Shown here: positions 1 through 11,667 of the stretch, in pieces
How the letters are laid out: each line of letters starts with the position of its first letter
Numbering within the stretch: position 1 is the first letter of the stretch
Source: Amaurobius ferox
Lineage: Eukaryota > Arthropoda > Arachnida > Araneae > Amaurobiidae
NCBI GenBank assembly: GCA_951213105.1
Contig: OX578142.1
Location: 120,685,354-120,749,353, forward strand
Direction: 5' to 3'
DNA: 64,000 bases
Translations under genes and position numbers: made by a program
The notes under the pieces: model-generated
What the model saw: only the letters and a program-made list of their open reading frames with translations
Told to the model about the DNA's origin: nothing
Databases searched by the model: none

Positions 1-310
1 TTGAAATTGATATATTTTTACTCGAAATTCTCTGCTCTTTCCGATGGTGTGATTTGTTTTTTTCTACGATGTCTGGATCGAGGAGAAAAAAGGGCAAAAA
101 GATCAAAAAAAGGTCGAAATCGCATAAAACATTAAATAAATAAAAAAATAATTAGAATTTTGAAAATCGGTTTTCACGTGTCCCCTTCCCTCCCCCCCGG
201 GTCTCCGATTGCCAAATTTCGTAGCTCTCCGACGCGCGGTCGCGAAACGTATAGTGTATAAGACACACACACACACACACACACAGACATTGCCTTTTAT
301 TATATAGAAG
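1..310 (+). repeat. AT-rich repeat with AC microsatellite, possible LINE 3' end
   Basis: No coding potential is recognised. A C-rich stretch near 180-205 is followed by an (AC)n run at about 265-288 and then a TTTATTATATAG-like ending. Such endings occur at the 3' end of RTE-type LINEs, so a LINE tail is possible but unproven. Confidence 0.25.
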
Positions 311-380
311 AAGAAGATTTGTACCTGAAGAAGAGCATTCTAGATTGTGTCTATCCGAACCAAAAGTTCAGCCGTATTAG

Positions 381-1260
381 CTACGGGACGAGCGTCATGA
401 GCGAGATGCCGACCGACGAAATCTCAGACATGTTCAATAGGTGACATATTCGGTAAATAGGCAGGCCAAAGAAGAAGCTGTATATGTTGTGCTGAAAGGA
501 AGTCATTCCTAGCAACATATGGACGGACATTGTCCTCTTGAAATACAGCTCCAAGAATGCGTTGAATGAAGGGTACGACTTCGGACTCCAAAACTTCTCG
601 GATGTACCGGTTTCTGTTGAGATTACGCACAATTCATAGCAACTGCGATCGTCCAAGATACCCAATGGCACCCCAGACCATCACGCTGGGCGTTCGTCTG
701 TTGGATAACGCTCGCTGGAAGGTGGCATTCACCGCTACAGTGTCTAACGTGGATGCGGCCATCACTGTACCCCGAATTAAAGCGGGATTCATCGGAAAAG
801 ACGACTGTTGCCAATATGTATGTTGATGAGCCCATTGTAGCCGCAGGCGTCGATGGTTTTGCTCAGAGGAATCCTGTACAAAGGAATTCTTACACGCAGT
901 CCACAATACAGCATACGCCGACGAATTGTTGGAACAGACAATGAACACTTGTAGCAGTGCTCCAACCTTCTGCTAACTGTCGAGATGAAGCTATACGGTC
1001 CTATGACTGCCATGCGGATGAGGTGCCTATCATCCCATGCGGACGCAACATTCCGTCGTCTACTGCCGGATTTGCGACTCGTCCGACTCTCTCCAGTCTA
1101 CTTTTCGCCACATTCTCATCACTGTCGCGGCATTGTGCTCCATACGATCTGCTATTGCACGATAAGAAAAACCTCTTTACGAAAGCCGATCATTCATCCC
1201 CATTCAAACTCCGTAACTTATTCATATGGCGCCCTCTGCCGTCGTAGAGACATAGTGACT
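381..1260 (-). pseudogene. Tc1-like transposase, decayed
   Basis: Broken DDE transposase of the Tc1/mariner superfamily, which would cut and paste the element at TA sites. On the minus strand the pieces run in the expected order across at least three frames. A helix-turn-helix region lies at about 1230-1110, where TEFEWG and ADRMEHNAATV are readable. A catalytic-core start lies near 840-780 (VVFSDESRF), followed by VMVWGAIGYLGRSQLL near 680-635. The C-terminal part contains a degenerate QEDN..PYVA block and LPNMSPIEHV near 430. Stops and frameshifts break every segment, so it is inactive. The 5' terminal sequence at 1376-1475 belongs to it; no matching left terminus was seen. Confidence 0.85.
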
Positions 1261-1375
1261 TCTCATGAAACTTTCACCGCTGGCAGACAACCATAGACTA
1301 TTTTACCGTCCCTCTACAACTCTCTATTTATACGGCTAAAATAGCAGTTCCGAGGGCGCTGCTCAGCCCACGCAT

Positions 1376-1475
1376 ACGCAGTGACTCTGCAATTTTAATC
1401 ATTTGCATAGCACACCCTAATTTGCATTTTCTGCAAGTTTTAACTCAATCGCGTCTTCATGGTGTTGCAATGTTT
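1376..1475 (-). repeat. Tc1 5' terminal region (remnant)
   Basis: Read on the minus strand this stretch begins GCAACACCATGAAGACGCG and later carries TGCAAATGATTAAAATTGC. It matches the terminal sequence of the Tc1 element at 29033-33123 (CTACACCATGAAGGCG, then TGCAAATGATTAGCATTGC). It is the 5' end of the decayed element to its left. The outermost bases of that family are not present here. Confidence 0.7.
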
Positions 1476-1844
1476 TACAAACATGAGTTTATAAAACATT
1501 TATAGAATGATGCTCGACTATTTTTCAAATCCATCCTTCATGTATAACATAATCATATTTTTCTGTACATCCAGTAGTTAAATTGATTTTTAAACCGTTT
1601 CTATCATTGATCACATAGCATGTTACATATTGTATAATACTATGATGATGTTACAATAAGCATACAAAATTTCATGTAAATCACTTTATTACTTCTAGAG
1701 ATATTAAGCTTTGTAGAAAATAAATTGTCTGATATCTCGAGAACAATTCTAAATAATCGACAACAATAGTGTTTATTTATTTCTAGTAAAAAAGTAATTA
1801 GAAAGCACTGAATAATAGTGAGAATATTGATTTTTTCCCAATTG
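1476..1844. other. AT-rich spacer, no feature seen
   Basis: No open reading frame, inverted repeat or recognisable element. Confidence 0.4.
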
Positions 1845-3215
1845 AAATAAAATTAACTGGAGTGTGGTTGTACTAAACTTTCTCATACCAGAATCCATTT
1901 TTAAGTAGCTAGTGTGTTTCCTTTTTTCAATTTTACAACGGAAAATACAAGAAAAATTCGGTATCGTATATCCAAATGGCTACAATTATAGCGTCTAACC
2001 TTTTATTTTAAAGGACTTGAAAACATCTTTCGATTGATACCAAACTTGAAAGTGTACCCCCAAGGGTAACTTGACCCCAAGGGGCATGTACATCCATAGA
2101 ACTTTTTCTAGGAGGAGGCAAACTCAAGGAAAAAACGTACAACATCGACTAGCATGATGCCTGCTTTTGTGGCTGTAACGTCTAGGTGAGGAACATGCCC
2201 CCCCCCCCTGCTCTCCCTTATGAGCGCCCATGCCGTGGAGGCTGAAGACGTCACGAACACAAAAAATGTATCGCGGGTATTTTTTTACAACGATTGAAAC
2301 TATCGTGATCATTGAGCTATAAATAACATTTTTTATGCACGATTATGTTAATTTTTTTCCTATGCTACCCTGAAAATCCATATATATTTCTGGCAGCTAT
2401 CATGTACTCCAGAAATCAAGTCATTCCAAATCAAAAATCGGGCATCATTTCAAAAATAGTCACAACGTGTTCAGGGGTGTCTTGAAACATATATTCGCAT
2501 CAAATCTTGAATTCGAAAATTTTCGTGAAAACAATGTTTTCTCTATATTATATTTCGCAGTATTAGAAAGTAAAAATTAACTGAAATGTGGTTCAACTCA
2601 ACTTTCTACCAAAATAATTATTTCGGCAGCTTGTGATTCTTTTTTTTCTTTTTAATATTACAAGAAAAATTTGTATCATTGTTTCAAATGATCACCATTA
2701 TAAAATATCACCCTTCATTTCGAAAGGCTTGAAAATATCTTTCGATTGATACCAAGCTTGGCAATGGAGTAATTTGTACCTGAGGTGCTAACAAAGTCAC
2801 GAACACAAAAAGTGTGTCTCGGCTATTTTTTCACTACAATTATTGAAACTATTAGGTTTCGTGTTCATTGAGCCATCAATAACCCCTTTTATGCATGATT
2901 ATGTCACATTTTGTGGTATGTTGCCATGTTAAGAAAATATAAAATTTCGAATAAATTTAGAAGTTTTCGGTCGAATTTAATTAAATCTATCTAGGTCTAG
3001 ATTTTTCGATAACAAAGTCGAATATAAAGTTTCGTGAAAGTGCATTAATATTTGTGGCAGCTATCGTGTACAAGAAATCGATTACAGACAGACATCACTC
3101 TAAAAATAGTCAAAACGTATTCAGAAGGTTCTAAAACATATATTGGTATTAAAGTCTCGAAATGGAAAAATTTCGTAGAAACAATACTTTCTCAACACTA
3201 CGTATGAGAAAGTAA
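1845..3215 (+). repeat. Two diverged tandem copies of a ~700-bp repeat
   Basis: The segment 1845-2577 is repeated in order by 2578-3215. Shared landmarks are TCTTTCGATTGATACCAA (about 2026 and 2740), GTCACGAACACAAAAA (2251 and 2795), GGCAGCTATC (2393 and 3057) and a closing GAAAGTAAAAAT. The copies differ by many substitutions and indels. No coding region was found. It may be a non-coding transposon part; the family is unknown to me. Confidence 0.65.
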
Positions 3216-6151
3216 AAATAAATGTAATATCACGAGAAGAGCTCAAGTTAGTATCCAATAGAAATGTAATAATAATTAAATAAAAATTAGCATATAGAAT
3301 ATCTTTGTGGCATTTTTAAGATAGTTAATTTCTTATAATATTTTACGATTTGAGAATAGCATGTTGGAGAAGACGGGAACTTTTCTCTAGTACAATCCTC
3401 CTGAAAATATACCTTTTACGTTTCCGTATTGAAATAATCGTACAAAATTTCATTTAAATAGTTCAATTTGTGCAAAAGACATCCTGACAAACAGGCAAAA
3501 GCATAGACATAATTGAAGAAAAAATAGTTTATTCTTATTCTGGGATGCTCAAATTCCAGCCATTATTACAAGAAAAGGACACGTTTCATTATTCCAAGAA
3601 AAGGATTACGTTTACATATACATTGTATTATTAAATAAGTAAATTAAACATTTACCTTCTTTCCTTTCACTTTTAGTGGACTAAGTAAGCAGTTACGTAG
3701 CCAGCTAAATCACAAGCCTATGCTTTATTATTTTTCGCGCGCTTTATCGTTTTCAATGTCCTTCATTACAAAGCTGATTCAGTTTGTTATGGCTGTATAG
3801 CAGAAAATTATTGCAACTGGCGTCAATGGGAACGGTAGTCAAAAGAAATTATTTACGAGCAAATTCAAACATTTTACCTCAGACATGAAAATAACATGGA
3901 AATTTAAAACCTAGCAGTCTAAATTATGATTTTAAAAGAAGAAAAAAAAATGGAGTGCAAATTTATAAAAAAAAATATACTTATGTAAAGTGCAGATGAA
4001 ACATTCATAATCTGGGTTTCTAGGGTGTCACTATTTTGTTTTTAGGCTTGCAGTTTTAGTTTTATTAGTTTCATAATAAATTCACCTCTGTCCATAAGTC
4101 ACAACTGTCCGGTGAAAGAATTCACTAATTAAAATCCCCCCCCCCCCCCAATAAATTATTTTACCCAAATTATCCTAAATTCCCAAATAAGCCTCAGTTT
4201 AAAATTCCGCATCAAGCAATTTCATTATAATGAAAGGCCGTAAACGACTGTTTCACAAAGAAACCGCTGCAATCTTTGTTCAGAAATCGTAATATATAGA
4301 GAAAACTTAAAAGTAATCTATCTGATCCTCGAACCAAAAGGGAACTCCCCCATATTAGTTTTTCTTTTTCAAGGACAATCACAGTTGCTTTAACAATTTG
4401 AAAATTAGTACTTAATGGAATTCAAAAGCTTAATTTCAGTTCTTAATAAATTTAGTACATAAATATTTGTTACATGAAAACTGTCATTTTGAGGCCCCTC
4501 TTTATCAAGGCACAGCCATTGAGACAGCAGAATTTTCAGTGTTAGAGACGTTTTTATCATTCTGTAAATTTGCCTTATTCAGCTTGTATACTAGTCTGTG
4601 TTATACTCAATTAAGTGGATTTTAATAAAATTGTCAGAAAATTCTAAATGCATTGACGGCTTTCTACACTTACCACCTCATGAGATTCCTACAAACATAA
4701 ATTGACTTAATTTAATTATTAATGTCTTGTTTTTTTAAGCATTAACAGTATCGCTGAAAGAATTTTTGGACCCCTATGCAGCACATGCGCCAGCCCCTAT
4801 TACTCCCTATGGTACAAGTTATTGGTCTATTTTTCATGCACTGCTTATGCGGTCCTGACCCATAAGTCTTCCGGGCCCCTATGCTATTGCCTCCCCCCCC
4901 CCCCTGCAGTCGGCGGCTTTGGGCATTATATATCAGTCAGCTATAGGCATTATGAAGCCCGCCCTTTAACTCAGATGTTCTGGAAATCCGGCAATAAATT
5001 AGATCTATTTATTTACGACATTTTATTATTTTTGTTGGCCCATAGTCAAATGTTTTCTTTTCTAGGGCCCATTTTAATGGTAACATAAATATACATTTTT
5101 GCAGTGACAAATCGGGAATAAAAGATACTTTGCGGCCCTAAAGCTTAGGACCCTTTGAAAACGGCCCTTGTCCAGACGATGTCCATTCGATGTGAGGCTC
5201 CCGTATTCACATCTAATGTCAAATATCATATAGGGGGCCCCTCACACCGAATTTAAAATATAGCGTAGGGTGCCTCATATCGAAAAGGAGAGCATCGCGC
5301 ATGGGGCAGTCTAAATATGTTGCCCTACAATTATAACTACGCCACTGTTTGTAGCGTAATAGCTATAATTTTGCTAATTGACCCTTTATTACTAAAAGAC
5401 CAATAGATATAGTTTAGACAGGGCAAAGAAGGAATACAGATTAGGCAAAAGCTTTTAGACCGAGGCCTAGTAGGCTCTATGGGGGCCCCAGCAACCACAA
5501 AATACACAAAAGCGAATAAACTAAAACAAATAAAAGATGCTATTGATTCTGCCTTACCAACTTCAAACTCTATTGAGATTACAACTACTGAAATCTGAAT
5601 GAAGGTAAATTTCAGAATAACACATAATAAAGAAAAACGTAGGGCCTAATTAATTAATGATAAGATGGATGCTACGTTGAAATAATTTGCCAAAAGTTAA
5701 AAAATGCTTAGGATTAAAAAAGAAAATATCCTTTCCAATTTCGAGGTCCACTCCAAACATAAGGCCTCAAGCAGTCGCATGGATTGCTTGGCTCTCGGAC
5801 GCCCCTGGCATAGTATTTATTATATAGTATATAAAGCTATTTTGCAGTTTTACTGGTTTTCGATCTGAAAAGGGAACAGGAATATTGTACCACATATTTC
5901 AGAAGTTCTTGTATGAGAAATATCAGTGAAGAAGATTTGAATCCTAATAATAATGATAGTTTTGGAAAAGGGAAGCCTATGAAGGCCGTGGTAGCGGTGG
6001 AGTCTTAGAGATAATCGAGGATAATAATTGATGTTGGGGAATATGAGCCTCTAGTTACTTTGAGCTATATCCCACTACTTAAAGAACTAGCAGCCAAGAA
6101 AGCTATTATTAATGTGTAGAATAGAGATCAAAAATGTTTTATGTGGTCTAC
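3216..6151. other. AT-rich intergenic stretch, no gene seen
   Basis: Contains a poly-C run at about 4138-4149, another at about 4893-4904, and short GGGCCCC-rich patches between 4740 and 5500. No transposase, polymerase or RNA gene was recognised on either strand. The 88-codon frame at 4822-5088 crosses low-complexity sequence and is not credible. Confidence 0.4.
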
Positions 6152-8076
6152 AGGCGCGGCTATTCAGACGGGCCGCGCGGACCCCCTTGATCAAGCACTT
6201 CAAATTATTTTAGTTATATAGGTTAATTACAATTTTTAAGGAAATTATCTGAATTTTATTTCAACTAAAATTCGAATTATTGGGAAATAAGTGATGAAAT
6301 TGTCACTAGATGGCAGCACTAAAATTTTGAAAGAGTGTCTTATGCTCTTTTCATACTATATTAAGTCTATAGCGAAAAATAGTGCATTGCAGGGAAAGAC
6401 AAGGGATTTTTAATGAGGCCGCGTCCCTTTATCGCCTCTGGCTGATAGAATGAACGGTATGTTAAGGGTGAGCGTCAGTAAATTTTCTTCCCTATCCACG
6501 CTTTGTTAACTTTCGCGGCACACATATTTCGCCGAAATTCTGCTCAAACAGTTGCGAAATATTTTCTGAAAGATAAAATGCAATGCTTAGATTATATTAA
6601 AACTAAATTTAATGCCCCAAAAAACATAGAATATACTTTTTATTTTAATCCAAAATATTTTTGGTGCTGCCATCTGTTGTCGTAATTTAATTGATACCGA
6701 TTATTTTTATTTTTTAATGAACATTTTTAAATATCTATTCCTTCTAATACAGTGCTAAATACAACAACAGATCATATATAATAATGCCACAATCACGGAA
6801 AGGTAATTTATCATTCTATAAATTTGATAAGGGATCTGAATGTACATCACTGAGGACTGCAGATTTGTCTTCAAGTCCAAGTTCAATTACGTTTCCGTGA
6901 TTATGGCATTATATATGATCTGTTGTTGTATTTAATAGCGTATTAGAAGGAATAGACATTTAAAAATGTTCATTAAAAAATAAAAATAGTCGGTATGAAT
7001 TAAATTACGACAACAGATGGCAGCACCAAAATTATTTAAATTAAAATAAAACATATATTCTATGTTTTATTGGGTATTAAATTTAGTTTTAATATAATCT
7101 AAACATAGCATTTTATCTATAAGAAAATATTTCGCAACTGTTTGAGCGGAATTTCGGCGAAATATGTGTGCCGCGAAAGTTAACAAAGCGCGGATAGGGC
7201 AGAAAATTTACTGACGCTCACCCTTAATATAACGGCAATAGAAATTAAGAGTTAAAAAAACAGACATTGCAATATTTCAATCCAATGTGAGCCGCGGCAG
7301 TTACCGCGGCTCGTCGCCAAAAAGAAACGAATACTGTGAACGACTGACTCGAATTAGCTAAGTTTCGCTAATTTGGCCTCGAATTTTTCTTGATAAATGA
7401 GTGTTTTCTCTGTCGCTTCTTTTTAAAATAATAAATTTGGCTGTTTAAATAAATATTTGAAAATAAATTACTGTATTTATGTAATTCTGATTTATTTTAT
7501 TGATTTTATTAACCTAGTTCTTTCAGTTTTGGTTCATGGCGAAATAGTTTAGTATTAGATACAGAAAATAGAAATTCAAAAAAGTTTCGATACATATTTT
7601 GTGCTTTTTACTTAATTGAATAAGTGGTGGTTATTTGTGGTATTTTGGGGATTTCTGTTCTTCACCTTCTGTAGAAAAATGCATTGTTTAGGGCACTCAG
7701 TTTAGTTTTGACCCACCCATCCGTATTACTGAAACTGTTTCGCTCCGTAAGCGCCCCGTGTGTGTGTGTGGAAGGGGGGGGTCATTTCTGATGTAAGGTG
7801 GTTCTGTCCTTCGGAAAGGGGATAATTTCTGATTTAGGGTAGTTCTATGCTTTGTTTGTGACGAATTTCAATGCGTTTGACCTCTTAATTGTTTAAAAGC
7901 CACGAGAATTGTATTTGTGGCATACCGTGGATATTTTTAGTGACACTTTCAGAAATGTGTTGTCTGAAGGGGTGGGTCTCTTGACTTACTCAGCTGTCTT
8001 ACTTTTTCAGCTATTTAACATTAAAGATTTAAAAAATTATAAATATTTGTTAAAGAATGTTAAAAAACAATTTTCA
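6152..8076 (+). repeat. Dispersed repeat, copy A (split by a MITE)
   Basis: Collinear with 13784-14785. Shared landmarks are TTTTAGTTATATA, GTCACTAGATGGCAGCAC, GGCCGCGTCCCTTT, GTCATTTCTGATGTA and TTCAGCTATTTAACATTAAA. The left edge (CAGGCGCGG here, CAGGGGCG in copy B) resembles a hAT terminus, so a non-autonomous hAT is a guess. Copy A carries the 758-bp element at 6466-7223; copy B does not. Confidence 0.65.
6466..7223. mobile_element. TTAA-flanked MITE with ~335-bp inverted repeats
   Basis: The arms 6466-6800 and 6893-7223 are inverted copies with few mismatches around a 92-bp centre. Both ends read GGGTGAGCGTCAGTAAATTT inward and are flanked by TTAA (6462-6465 and 7224-7227). TTAA duplication is the hallmark of piggyBac-type transposases, so this is probably a non-autonomous element moved by one. 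The 60-codon frame at 6503-6685 lies inside an arm and is not a gene. The related repeat at 13784-14785 gives the unoccupied state. Confidence 0.85.
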
Positions 8077-8202
8077 ACCAGATACTTGATTCTTTGAGCT
8101 GACGTTGTTTTTCGTAAAATCTCCCCCTCCCCTTCACCGGCCACTACTCAATCCCCCTGGTTTTGCTTCTAATTTCATTGAAGATCAATATTGCTCAGAT
8201 AC
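8077..8202. other. Short spacer
   Basis: C-rich and T-rich sequence linking copy A of the dispersed repeat to the minisatellite. Nothing recognised. Confidence 0.3.
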
Positions 8203-8762
8203 TCCCTAGGCATAAATTTTACTTGAGGTAGTCCTAAAATTTCTCATCTCGCTTCCTAATTAAGCGATTTTGAATCTACTGGTGGCTATAGTCTCTACAC
8301 TATCTATACGTGTATCGCCTGGACATGCATATTTTTGTATTCAAACTTCCCTGAGCGTAACTTTTAGTTTAACTAGCCCGCACGGTTTTACATCTCGGTT
8401 CCTAAATTGAGCGATTTTGAATCTTCTGGTAGCTACATTCTTAGTACCATTTGAATATAAATCTCTTTCGTATCAATCCCCTGGGCGAAACATTTACTTT
8501 AAGTAATCCCCCTCTAATTTCACATCTCGGTTCCTAATTGAGCGATTTTGACTCCGCTGGTGGCTATAGTCCCGGCACCATTTGTATATGTGAACTGGAT
8601 ATGCATATTTATTGTGTCATCTCCCTGGGCGTAACATTCAGTTCGGTTAGCCCCCCCCCCCCCCCCAAATTTCTTATTTCTCATTCTAATTGAGCGACTT
8701 AGATTTTGCTGGTAGCAATCACTTAGATATACAACCTTATTATGTCAACCCCCTGGGCGTTA
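8203..8762 (+). repeat. ~137-bp tandem repeat, about four copies
   Basis: Units start near 8203, 8349, 8486, 8622 and 8750. Each begins CCCTGGGCG-like and contains TCGGTTCCTAATTGAGCG followed by a TTGAATCTGCTGG-like block. Spacing is 128-146 bp with clear divergence. A poly-C run at about 8651-8667 lies in the fourth unit. It directly precedes the polymerase B remnant. Confidence 0.75.
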
Positions 8763-8769
8763 TCCAGCT

Positions 8770-9469
8770 CATGATCATGTAGATCGTGGTGTCGGTAAAT
8801 ACACCGAACATGAGTGTAAGTTGAATCTGGATGGCATTCAATTTCCTACTCCATTACATCAGGTTAAATTGTGATCAACACTGCAATTTACTGCTTATCA
8901 GTAATGTTGAGCACTATTATTACTTCTGCATTCAAAGTATGAGCAAACTTTTATATAGTATAAGAAAGCATAAAGAGAAGCAACATTTTTGTAACCACTG
9001 TTTACAGCGGTTTCCATCTGAAGCTCGTTTAAAGAGTCACATTGAGTTATGTCGGCAGTAGAGACTTGCAGAGAGTAGAATTTCCCAGTGGTGATGACAA
9101 AATTTTGAAATTTTAAAGTATTTACATGCAAATGCGTCGAAAACCCAGACCAATCGACTCGCCCTAAGGCATGAGCAGCAATTTGAGTGGCCTGGATTGA
9201 CATGCAAATGCGTATACCATTTGTGGTATACTCGGACTTTGAGTCCTTTCTAATGAAAACTGATATCTGTGAGAATTCCTCCGCCATTTCACATGAGAGC
9301 ATCTTATCTCATCATGTTCCTTGTGCTTTTACGTACATTATTATTAGATCTGATGGAAAAGTTTTTAAAGGGCCTGTTATCTATAGGGGTGAAGATGTGA
9401 TTACCCATTTTTTGAAGGTCCTAATTCAAGAAGAAGAGGAGATTCAAAGAATATTGAGAGAAAATATGA
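8770..9469 (+). pseudogene. Polinton-type DNA polymerase B, N-terminal and exonuclease part
   Basis: Remnant of a protein-primed family-B DNA polymerase of the kind carried by Polinton/Maverick elements. Two frames hold the signal. The first (8831-9058) ends with a zinc-finger-like FCNHCLQRF and a later H..LC. The second (9187 onward) has IPFVVYSDFESFL, matching the Exo I motif (family form FVVYADFE) with the catalytic D and E, then VIYRGEDVITHFL and an acidic EEEEIQ. Between them the frame is lost. The coding match stops near 9469, where foreign sequence begins, and resumes near 11382. The complete protein is usually over 1,000 residues; only the N-terminal part is present across the three pieces. 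Confidence 0.75.
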
Positions 9470-10398
9470 CAAGATCAATTATGCATAAAACATTGATTAT
9501 GAAACACTTTCCAACTTCAATGCAATTTTATATAAACATCTCTAAAATGCGATATATTCCTCGATAATACTTTTAAAATTATTATAATACTACAATTTAT
9601 TATATTCGAAAACTTCATCGAAAACAAATGAACTTTATTCAAATGACGTCATCGAAATATAAAGCGCCTGGCTCTCTCTATAAAAGCAGCATTTCATTCA
9701 TTAACTTTTTTCCATTCATTTCATTCATCACAATACTATAATAACTTATTTTATTTAAAAACTTAAGACCATGGAGGTACAAGTAATTAAACTCTATGCT
9801 TAAAACTTCATCGAAAAAATCGTCTGCTTCTCTGTGTAAAATTACTGAATATTTCATTCATATCAGCTATATTGCAGACTCCATGAACTAAATAATTTTG
9901 CGTTAAAGAAATTCAGTAGTTCTTATACAACTCATTCTACATCTTTTGGTATTTACATTCTCCATAAATGAAAATTAGGCTTCGTTGTAGAAATAATCAA
10001 AGTTGGATGATCATTTAAACTCAAATATATTGTAATTGCGTTGTTTCAGTATGTAGATGAATAGAATTTAAGCAAAAATAAAGGATTTAGGACGGATACA
10101 ACACTAAATATAAATTAAAAAGAACTTTAAAAATCATTATTTTGACATAAGATGGATGCTATATTTTATATTGAAGTAGGTCACGTGATTTCTTCATATA
10201 AAAGGTTTAAGTATTATTTTAATTTTTATTTAAAAAACTACTGAATATATTTTGCTGAAACTTTTTTTATATATTTTATGGGATAATTTGAATATTTCCT
10301 AAAACTTTCGGAGCAATTTGTGGATTTTAAATTAGCTTAAAAAATGTTTGAAATATTAGGTCCAATAGGGTTCAATGTATTTCAATTTTTCAACCCGG

Positions 10399-10595
10399 GT
10401 TCAATCCAGAACTAATTGGGTGATATTATTCATTTATATTCCCATAGGTCTACAGACCGTCTGAACAACATACTGAAATTTCATTTTGATTAAGTCATTT
10501 TTACGGCAGTTATCGTGCTGACAGACAGACAGACAGACAGAATGAACAAAGTCATAAACACTTTTCAACTTTGTTGTAAAGTGTTAAAAAGGGCC
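10399..10595 (+). repeat. Direct repeat, copy 1 (GACA-rich)
   Basis: The segment includes ATTGGGTGATATTATTCATT, GACCGTCTGAACA, GGCAGTTATCGTGCTGACAG, a (CAGA)n run and CATAAACACTTTTCAACT. It is repeated in the same order at 10999-11153 and, after an insertion, 11339-11381. Confidence 0.7.
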
Positions 10596-10850
10596 TTTAT
10601 GAGTTACAAAAACTTTTTATCTTACAAATCTAATTAAGTGACATCAAATTTATATTAATAAAATGTATCACACTGTATATGCAGCAATAAATAGCTAGAT
10701 TTGTATTTTGTTTGAATAAAGTATATTCAAAATTAACTCAAATTTGCAGAGTATCTGAGTACCATGTATGTGTGTATGTTTTAACTAGTACACACCATTA
10801 ATATTGTGTTGAAATGTGAAATTATTTATTATTCTTTTTGAAATGTTGAA

Positions 10851-10895
10851 GACCCAGACCGTCCGACTCGTCCAGAGGACACGAGCAACTCTTGT
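10851..10895 (-). repeat. SINE tail fragment
   Basis: GACCCAGACCGTCCGACTCG is the complement of the shared SINE body end seen at 12024-12045 and 52222-52245. Similar short fragments lie at 9137-9160 and 53365-53390. These look like truncated SINE ends or sequence related to them. Confidence 0.4.
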
Positions 10896-11154
10896 TGAAA
10901 TGTGAAGTTATTAAGTTTTTCTTGAAGCAAGTAAATAAAATACAAGAAAGAAGAGCTTTTCATGAGCATATAAAACTTTATTACAACAAATTTATAAATC
11001 CATTCAATCCAAAACTAATTGGGTGATATTATTCATTTATATTACCATAGGTCCCATAGACCGTCTGAACAGCATACTAAAATTCCATTTTGATAAAGTC
11101 ATTTTTGCGGCAGTTATCAAGCTAACGGACAGACAAACAGAATGAACAAAGTTA

Positions 11155-11338
11155 TAGGAAGTTGATCCGGAGCCAGGCCGGAACTCAGGATCCCGTGGTT
11201 ACAAGATCGACATTATAAGGTTAGAGCAAAAGCTAGCTTCGACTCCGAACTTATAATTCGGGTACATGTTCCTATCATCTTCGATCGATGTCTTTGGCAG
11301 GAGCAGAGTCGGGTGCTGCCACGTACTTAGTTAATCGC
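11155..11338 (-). mobile_element. Possible tRNA-derived SINE inside the direct repeat
   Basis: This ~185-bp stretch interrupts copy 2 of the direct repeat. The repeat breaks off at AACAAAGTTATA and resumes at CAAAGTCATAAACAC, so the flanks share about CAAAGTNATA. On the minus strand it has a tRNA-like order: a GCTCTAACCTTATAATG stretch, then GGATCCTGAGTTCC as a degenerate B box. It shares AAAGCTAGCTTC and CGAACTTATAATTC-like sequence with 56480-56640. Assignment as a SINE is inference. Confidence 0.45.
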
Positions 11339-11381
11339 CACAAAGTCATAAACACTTTTCAACTATGTTGTAAAGCGTTAA

Positions 11382-11653
11382 AAATGAGTTTCACTGCTGA
11401 AGATCGCAGAAACTTTGAAAATGCTACTATCTGTCATATCTGTAGCAAGGTTTTAGGAAAAGAATGTGTAAGAGATCATTGCCACTTAACTTCTAGAGGA
11501 GCAGCCATCCTAATTTTAATCTGAATTACAAGTTAAGACGACGCATACCTGTTGTGTTCCACAATTAAAGAAAAACATTCAATTATGCAGGGAATTGCTC
11601 AATGTAAAGAAAAGAGAATTGAGTGTGCTCTCGGTAATATGCAGAATTATATT
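11382..11653 (+). pseudogene. Polymerase B remnant, endonuclease VII-like zinc segment
   Basis: Continuation of the interrupted polymerase. The frame shows CHICSKVLG followed by VRDHCHLTSRGAA, the CxxC...DHCHLTG signature that such Polinton proteins share with recombination endonuclease VII folds. After a frameshift near 11515, LNYKLRRRIPVVF and an IAQCKEKRIEC-like segment follow. The frame is cut at 11653 by the SINE at 11668-12057 and resumes beyond it. Confidence 0.75.
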
Positions 11654-11667
11654 ACATCCAGTCTTGG
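11654..11667. repeat. SINE target-site duplication, left
   Basis: ACATCCAGTCTTGG, identical to 12058-12071 on the far side of the SINE. Confidence 0.9.

Larger units (their letters stand above)
9470..11381. mobile_element. ~1.9-kb insertion block in the polymerase B remnant
   Basis: Polymerase coding sequence is interrupted between EEEEIQRILREN (ending ~9469) and MSFTAEDRRNFENATI (starting ~11382). The block is non-coding. It contains two direct copies of a ~190-bp segment (10399-10595 and 10999-11381), each with GGCAGTTATC followed by CAGACAGACA-type repeats. It also holds a SINE-tail-like fragment (10851-10895) and a ~185-bp insert (11155-11338). It is probably several insertions rather than one. 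Confidence 0.55.

Noticed and set aside
8898..9302. 134-codon minus-strand frame
   Set aside because: Overlaps the polymerase B fragments on the plus strand, which match a known family; the minus frame shows no domain.
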